Notes under the pieces: model-generated
Database searches by the model: none
Told to the model about the DNA's origin: nothing
What the model saw: only the letters and a program-made list of their open reading frames with translations
Position numbers and translations under genes: made by a program
Shown here: positions 57,471-64,000 of the stretch, piece after piece
Position numbering within the stretch: the stretch's first letter is position 1
Layout of the letters: every line of letters begins with the position of its first letter
NCBI GenBank assembly: GCA_025200525.1
Contig: CM045763.1
Location: 63,685,018 to 63,749,017 of the forward strand
Length of the DNA: 64,000 nucleotides
Direction of reading: 5' to 3'
DNA from: Camellia lanceoleosa
Taxonomy: Eukaryota > Streptophyta > Magnoliopsida > Ericales > Theaceae

Positions 57471-59850
57471 TTAGCTGAGACTGAGATTGATAATTCTAAC
57501 CACCAGTGTTGGCATCACTGCTTCATCAAGCTTGAACTCGCCAAGATCGAGTAAACTTTCCATCTCTTCAAAGATTTTGTTCTTTTTGCTCAAATCGGAA
57601 TCAGAAGATTCATGAATGAACACAATGGGTTTGGGCTCATTGCCAGATATGATGTGTTGGCTAGTGTAATGGTTGGTTGTTGGCAAGTCGTGGGTGGGTT
57701 TTATGTTATGGAATGGAAATCTATTGCGGTCAGGGAGAGGGTTATTGATAGCTTTGGGATTTTTAGGTGAGGTAATGACTTTGTTGTCAATCAAGTCTTG
57801 AATTTCATGGCGAAGGCGGAAGCAACGGTCAATATGATGATCGTACTATTGATGGAATGTGCAATATTGGGTAAAGTCCTGTTTAGGTGGGAGAGGATTA
57901 GGGAGAGGTCGAGAATTGAGCGGTTTGAGATACCCTTTCTCCATCAGTACCTTCAATGCATAGGTTAGGCTCATATGGAGTTGGGTGAAGGTTCATTTTT
58001 TGGAGGAGGAAGCATTAGGTTTAGAAACATTAGCAAATGGGTCGGCAGGTGTTGGTCGAGTATTCATGGGCTTAGGACCGAAATCAGGATGGGTGTTTCT
58101 GGTGAAGCAGCCCTTTTCATTGTTTGCCGCCTGATTCAAAGTGCTCTCATCTTGAGTGATAAAAGTGTCATCCATAGTCTTTGCAACAACTTTGAGCACT
58201 TGCTGCTAGTTCATCCCTCAGACTTTCAAAGTCTTAATAGCCCACCGAAGTTGTGCATAGGGATTAATACTTGTCCCAGCTTTGTTCTTGCCTCTTGCTT
58301 CTACTTGGCCAAGGGATTGGTGGCTATATTGAAGTGAGGCCCATTTGTTGTTGATCTGTCATCACCCAGACTTGAGATAGTTTCGGGTTGGCCCTTTTCA
58401 ATTGCAACTTGCCCTAGGATTGGAGAGCTTTGTGACAAGATCAAAAGCCCAAATTCTAAATCTGCCACCGTTCCTTGAAGGTTTTTAATCATTCCCAACA
58501 TCCCAACAGTAGTGGTTTTGGCCATTTGTCACTCTTCGCGTACTTGAACCGGATTGGGTGCATCCATCATGCACAAATCAGTGGTTTCTGGAATGAACAC
58601 CTCATGCCTAGGTAAATGGGTCGGGGTGATGTATTTATTGGGGTTGAAGGTAGGAAGTAGTATATGGATGAGGTTTATGTAGGGAGAAGGTACTTGGTCA
58701 TGGATAGGAAGTGTGTTGGTGGTAACATTGGGGTCTTAAAGTGGAGCAATTATTTGTTTTTCGATGAGATTCTGAACCTCATGACAAAATCGATAGCAAC
58801 GATCAGTGCCATGACCGTGCTGCTAATGGTACACACAGTATTTGGTGAGGTTATGTCTAGTAGAGAGTGGGTCAGGAAGAGGTTGGAGATCGAGGGGTTT
58901 GAGATGCCCTCTTTCCATCAAGACTTTTAGTGAGCTAGTTAGGCTCATCTAGAGGGGGGTGAATGTTTTGCCTTGAGCTCAAGTTGGGCTGGCTGTTTGT
59001 GGGTTGTTATTGGCAAAAAGGTCAACAATTTTGGGCTTGTGGCAACGGTATTGATTTCAGTGGGTTTAAGAACAGTGTTACTGCTAGCATTGGTACTCCC
59101 ATAAAACACCTCCTTGTTGGTTTGCTTGTTCTGAGGATAATCCCTTTGTTGAATGCATTCTCAATCTGAACCCCTAATTCATGCAAATTTTTGAAAGTGA
59201 ATAGTGGAGCAACTATTAACTTTTGTAACATATTAGGCTCAAGGTTTTATACCACTATCCGCACTTGGTCCCTCTTAGAAAAGCGATCTGTCATTTGTGC
59301 GGCCTTTACTCTCCACCTTGCAACAAATTCCACAAAAAGGTTCTATAGGATTCTGGTAGGTTACTTCAAGCTCTTGAGTGTTCATTTCAATTTGGGTATT
59401 GTAAGAATACTGATTGACAAATGCCTCAGCCAAATCTCCCCAGTTATGCTTCTATTTATCTTCTAACTTAGTGTACCAAGTGGCTGCAACACCCGACAGG
59501 GTTCTTTCGTACAAAGAGAGTTTTTTAGGCTTAGTTAGACCCATTGGTTTCAAGACGTCCAAGAAAAGCCGGATATGTACCATAGGATCTCCAGACCCGT
59601 CGAAACGGTTAATATGTGGCATTTTGAACCTGTCTGGGAGCCTTATGGCAGCCTCCATGTACCCATCCTCAATGTCAGGAATGGAGCTAATTCCCTGTGC
59701 CTTTTTGAATTGCTTCTCAAGGTTAGCAATTTTTAATAAGGTTGGGTCAAGATCATTAATATCAAGGGGATAAAGCCCCTCATTAGGCTGTACTAGGGGT
59801 TTGAAAACTCGAGCTTGAGCAAACCATTCTCGGGGATCCGGACCTTGCAA
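57471..59850 (-). pseudogene. Gag of element 2 with duplicated nucleocapsid part
   Basis: The first frame (59850-59452) has LKIANLEKQFKKAQG, SIPDIEDGYME, RFKMPHINRFDGSGDP and LSLYERTLSGVAATWYTKL, followed in other frames by YSYNTQIEM and GVQIENAFNKG. Two Cys-His boxes occur: YCVYH*QHGHGTDRCYRF at about 58850-58795 and YCTFHQ*YDHHIDRC at about 57870-57800, each with a stop where the family has Gln. Around them about 1 kb is repeated in tandem (marker GTTAGGCTCAT at 57965 and 58936). Several stops and frameshifts. Gag would package the element RNA; a pol-less element would depend on enzymes from relatives. Confidence 0.75.
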
Positions 59851-60037
59851 ATCTTTAGCTGGCGGAGGTGGGCCAAAGTTCGGCTGGGGGCCCAGGACTG
59901 GATGTGTAGTGGATGCCTCAAATGGGCATTATATTTCAGCATTGGTCTCATCCTGCATGGCAATTCCCTAGTATAACACCACTATCATGGCCACAACTTT
60001 TTCTGGACTTTGTGTCATCATGGGTTTGCTGAGTTGG

Positions 60038-63000
60038 TGTAGACAACCCATTTTTGATGGCCCTTACGACTTGGACGTCCTCGGTTGCACACCCGATGAT
60101 GAGTCTGTATGCTTGTCAAGTGCTCGAAGTCCTCAGTGAAACGACATATCTTTGAGCCTTTCAAACCTTGCACTCTTGTTGCCTTCATTTTTTGGACCAA
60201 ACTCATTATTTTTCAAGTCTGCAACCCTTGGTGGCCTGCCGACCACCTTTTTGGGCATCTGGCCATCACTCTTGGTTATCGACCACTGATGTGGCCCGCT
60301 GGCCACCAAGGTCTTTTGCAGATATTTTGTGACAGTTATACCAGCTATTTGCACAGATGCTTGCATCTACTCCCACGTGTAGGGCTGGACGTTCTTGAGG
60401 GGAATTCATGTTTTCTATATATAGAGGGCCTCCCTCTCATGTTTTAAGGTTAGAAAAATTTTAGAGCAAAATTTTTCCCCTCTCTCTCTCTCTAGCAAAT
60501 CTCTACACTTTTGCTTACATATCCTTAACATTTTTTTATACACCCTTAACCAAAAATCTTCATCTTTGAGATGAGGTATCTTAGAGGCTTGTTGGAGCTC
60601 TTAAGGGTGTGTTTGCTTGGTTTTGTTACTTGGACTTAGTTTTCCTCTTCAAAGATATAAGGCTTTGCCTATTGGCTTACTTTAACTACTCTTTTTCTTG
60701 CATTTTTCCAAGCGTTTTTGGGCTGTAAAACCTCTTTATTTTTGGGTTGAAACTTGGGTTTTAAGGCCATTAAAGGTTGAGGAGTGGTCCACCTTCTTTG
60801 TACCTTGCTTTGAAGGCCTTTACCCTTGTGTTTCCCATCCTTCTACTGTCATTTTTTGATCTTTTAAACACTGTTTTTCAGAGTTATTTCAGTGGCCAAA
60901 ATCATGTTTTGAAGTCCAAAATTGGAGGGATTAGCCTCCTCTCCTTGTGTTTTTCTTACTAGCCTAGTTGTGCCATGTTTTAGCTTATTAATCTAGCCTT
61001 TTTTGTCTTAATTCCAGCATGTTTTAGGATTATTTTAAAACTATTTTAGCACTATTTTTGGTTGATAGTTGCATTTGAGCTTTGCTTTGCATGCTTGTAA
61101 TGTAATTGTCCTCATAAACTTGGTATTTTAGGCCTTAGACACCATCTGATTTGAGTTGATAGCATTTATTTATGCTTTTCTCACTTATTTTCAGTACTAA
61201 TAATCTCTGCAACCTCCCTCATTTCTTGGCTTTTGTTTTGCTTTGAGAGTTGTTTCAAGCCTCTTATTCTTTTAAGCATGAGATTGAGGTTGTCATGCTT
61301 AATGGTTTAATCCCTTTTAGGAGTTCATTATCAACGGCATGACATCTCTTTCATGTCTTAAGTTAACTCTTGGTTTGGTACTTCACTCCATTAGAGGACT
61401 TTAAACTCACCTTTGGACTCAATTTATTAAAGGATGGTTGGTAAACTAAAATGGAGTAATAAAATTGGGACTAAAATAGTGAAAGATAATAATTTGGTTG
61501 TGTTCCATAGGACGTTAATTGAACACATGGAAGCTTGAGGCATTTCATACTCATTAGTGATGAAATGATTCAAGTTTCCAAGGTCACCACTTTCCTTGAT
61601 CATTTCATGAAAGGGAGGAGATATGAGTCTTATTTTGTTATATTTATTGAACTTGCACACTTTGGTTCACAAGCCATCATGTAATGAAATTGCTTGAGTT
61701 GGTAGTTTGTGGCTTAAGTTTACTTCTCCTTTGATTTGTTCATGAAAAGGAGGGGTGAGTTGTGCAAACAACCCTTGAGAATACCCTGTGCATACTCTGT
61801 TTGTTCTCTGTTGCAGCAAGATGAACTGGGCAGCAGTGGCCGGCGGGCCCTCATCACTGGCCGGCCGGCCACTGATACAAAATTCAGCAGTGTGTTCTTT
61901 TGGCAGAGCAAAGTTATTCTGGAGGTGGACAACAGTGTAAGTGTTCTCTGTGCAATAGAGGCTCTTCGGAAGCAAAGCAATGGCCTTTTCGGGTGAAAAC
62001 CGAGCATGCGCATGAACATCCCTCGCTTCCCGAGGTGGAGTAGTTAGCTTAGTACTTAATTGTTTAGCTTAGTTACTTCTTTTAATTGCACTTGTGTTGT
62101 AATTATTTAAGTAGGTAACTAGTTGTGATGTTGTAATCATTAATTAACTAGAATAGTTAGTTAATTCATATGATGATGATGTAATAATTAGTTAGGTAGC
62201 TTAGCTAGTTTATTCATTTTGTTTTTGTAATAGTTAATTAATTAGCTTAGCTTAGCTAGTTAGTTTATTCGAACTCTCCTTCGTAAGAGCGCAATGTAAT
62301 AATGTATATGTCTTCCAACCCCACGTCTTTCTCCATTTTATTTAACTGCTTATGATGGTTAGTTTAGGAACATCATGTTTTGTTTAGCATACTTCATGTT
62401 TGCATCCATTTGTATTGCATGCACTGAGGCTCGAGTCATCATTTTAACTACATTGTTAGTTTAAATACTTCTTTGAATACGTGCTTAGACCGCATGCAAT
62501 TTAATTACTTCATATGCCCCATTAGTAGCCGAGCCTATTAATTGCATATCACATGTGTTGCATTAGTCATAGTGCATAGTTAGGATCTTGCATTTTTTCT
62601 AACTCTTTTGTTTATTTGGGCTTGGAGTACTAGGTGAGCCTTTACTCACTTTAGCATATCGCATGCGTGTGATTGTTGCCATGTTTAATATGCTTGCCAT
62701 GAGGCTAAGTGCTTGAGTTCTATAATTGCTTGAATGCTTGTGGATGAAGGCTTGTTGCTTGAATTAGAATAATTTGAGTAATGTTCATATGCGATCACAT
62801 TTTTTTTTTCAAGTGGTACATATTTCGAAACAATTTTCAAAACAAACATGAATCAAGTATTCCAATTCTTGTAAGTTAGTCTATACTTGTTTGTGTGAGC
62901 ATTACATAGTAATGCTAGCCTAATAAACCAAAACAAGAGCATATAATGTTGATACAAATCATATCATGATTAGTAGAGGCTTATCTTTGATCAAGCGATT

Positions 63001-63337
63001 GGACGTGCTCAATTCTTTCATGACCTTCCCCTCTCGTACTTAAGTTCCCGAGCCGAGACAATCTTGGTGATGACGGACACGTGACCTTTGGCACAAGTCA
63101 TGGGTTTCCTAAATTTCTCAAAAATAAAATATTTAGGTGACAACTCTATATTTGGCAAAGCAGTCCCTTTTTGGCAATTTGATTTAAAATCGATTTTCCA
63201 AAAGATTTACCGGATTTGGACTCTTTGATGATTATCTATTTCACATTGCACTTATGGAATCAGATTCAGAACTGCGGAAGTCCAAACTGTAGGGCTATTT
63301 CGACTTCCGAAATGGGGCGCAAAAAAGTCGAGCTATA
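60038..63337 (+). mobile_element. Inverted complete LTR in element 2 (LTR G)
   Basis: TGTAGACAACCC at the start and AAGTCGAGCTATA at the end (CA mutated to TA); 3,300 bp. TATA box CTATATATAGAG at about 60415-60426, preceded by GGCC-type words at 60225-60310. A second block with GTGGCCGGCGGGCCC and GGCCGGCCGGCCAC lies at 61838-61876. The flanking five bases (GTTGG and GTGTA) do not match, so no target duplication is seen. It separates gag (left) from the 5' leader (right) of element 2. Confidence 0.85.
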
Positions 63338-64000
63338 GTGTAGTCGGGGAAATGGATAGGTGTAAGTTGAGAGCTGATTGACAAGGATTTTGACCTGATT
63401 ATAATTGATGTATCTGAGTTGGGTTAGTTTAGATAGGTTTGACTAGATTGGGTCTTTTAAAATTGATCTTTTGGCAGTGGATGGATCTTTTCTAAGTTGG
63501 CCTTTTGCGGATCAGATGGACTGGACATTTGCTGAGTGGGTTTTTTTTCTTTTTTTTTTTTGGATTGAATGGACTGTGATAGGTTAAGGCTTTCCAGGTT
63601 GGATTGGGGTTAGGCCTTTGCTGAGCTGGGTATTGCTCCTTCTTTGGCTCAGACAAACCTAGCATTAAAAACAAAATGCCTTATCAGATCAGGATACTGG
63701 GTATATTGGTCAAAACAAATCAACATACGATTTCGACTCTGGTTCGGATCTTGCTGAAAATTCACCCATATCAAACACAAACCCCTGGATTTCGACCCAA
63801 ATTCTGATTCTGATATGACCCTCAAGTTTTGAAAGGAATTGCCTCAAGATTAAGACTCTCCCAAGATTGCATCATACATTCCCAAAGATTTCACATTTTG
63901 CACAAAAGCATTCAAAACACCCCTATGAGAGGTTAGGGTTTCACTGTCCTAGCTTTGGAGTGATCTACAACTTTACTACTCAAACAAGCGGTATCACATC
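63338..64000 (-). other. 5' leader or gag start of element 2
   Basis: No intact frame. The last ~120 bases match the 5' leader of element 1 at 37981-38060 (CAAAACACCCCTATGAG, CTGTCCTAG), so the 5' LTR of element 2 should follow within about 0.5 kb beyond the window. Confidence 0.6.

Larger units (their letters stand above)
45468..64000 (-). mobile_element. Second Tat/Ogre-like element (element 2), pol-less, incomplete at right
   Basis: A 3' LTR (45468-49107) is followed by a PPT-like tract and a long internal part running to the window end. The internal part has the family's 3' region (49108-56350), gag (57471-59850) and, at the edge, the 5' leader. No protease, RT, RNase H or integrase is found between the 3' region and gag, and neither antisense gene is present. 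The element is therefore a deletion or non-autonomous derivative. Two inverted LTRs are nested inside. Its 5' LTR should lie beyond 64000. LTR E begins about 55-60 bases inside the normal LTR start, so its outer end is lost and no target duplication can be read. Confidence 0.8.

Overview
The window is nuclear DNA of a flowering plant, most likely a eudicot. It is AT-rich, has GT-AG introns, and carries fragments of a class III peroxidase, a cellulose-synthase-like C enzyme and a CNOT1-type protein, plus very large Ty3/gypsy retrotransposons of the Tat/Ogre type. I see no intact host gene, no tRNA or rRNA gene, no CRISPR array and nothing bacterial.

Left part (1-15.95 kb): gene debris and small transposons. 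A CNOT1-like fragment with introns (238-1738, +) is followed by a CACTA-type remnant, then by one orphan first exon of a class III peroxidase with its TATA box (4284-4600, -). Three Tourist/PIF-Harbinger-type MITEs with TTA/TAA target duplications and one Mutator-type MITE with a 9-bp duplication lie at 3969, 5190, 5675 and 11852. A tandem array of ~350-390 bp units carrying ATCCCACATCGG begins at 10.3 kb. It is interrupted first by a composite block (MITE, broken CSLC 5' end, broken gypsy-type-transposon ORF, half LTR) and then by a giant element; it resumes at 41.85 kb.

Centre (15955-41848, minus strand): one Tat/Ogre-like retrotransposon of 25.9 kb with the 5-bp target duplication CTATC on both sides. 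In its own 5'->3' direction (right to left) it has a 3.37-kb 5' LTR, a PBS-like site, gag, protease, an acidic/G-patch-like linker, reverse transcriptase-RNase H, a second RNase H, integrase, then a long 3' part and a 3' LTR whose inner end is deleted. The 3' part holds two genes in the opposite direction (+). The first is a multi-exon plant-mobile-domain (PMD) gene at 21348-27613. The second is a two-exon relative at 28399-29612. Each has its own TATA box, GT-AG introns and AATAAA signal. A same-family solo LTR (23323-26607, duplication CTTCC) interrupts the PMD gene. All coding parts carry stops or frameshifts.

Right part (41.85-64 kb): the array remnant, AT-rich DNA and an AGAGAAATTTC-rich repeat field, then a second, related minus-strand element from 45468 past the window end. 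It keeps its 3' LTR, 3' region and gag (with a duplicated nucleocapsid segment) but has no pol and neither antisense gene. Two inverted LTRs of the family are nested in it: a solo LTR at 51461-55214 (duplication CCCTT) and a complete LTR at 60038-63337 without visible duplication.

The main point of interest is the antisense pair of PMD-superfamily genes. They share with the LTR promoters an upstream GGCCGGCC-rich module. The elements also carry a hairpin motif, in two positional copies, whose stem pairs change together.
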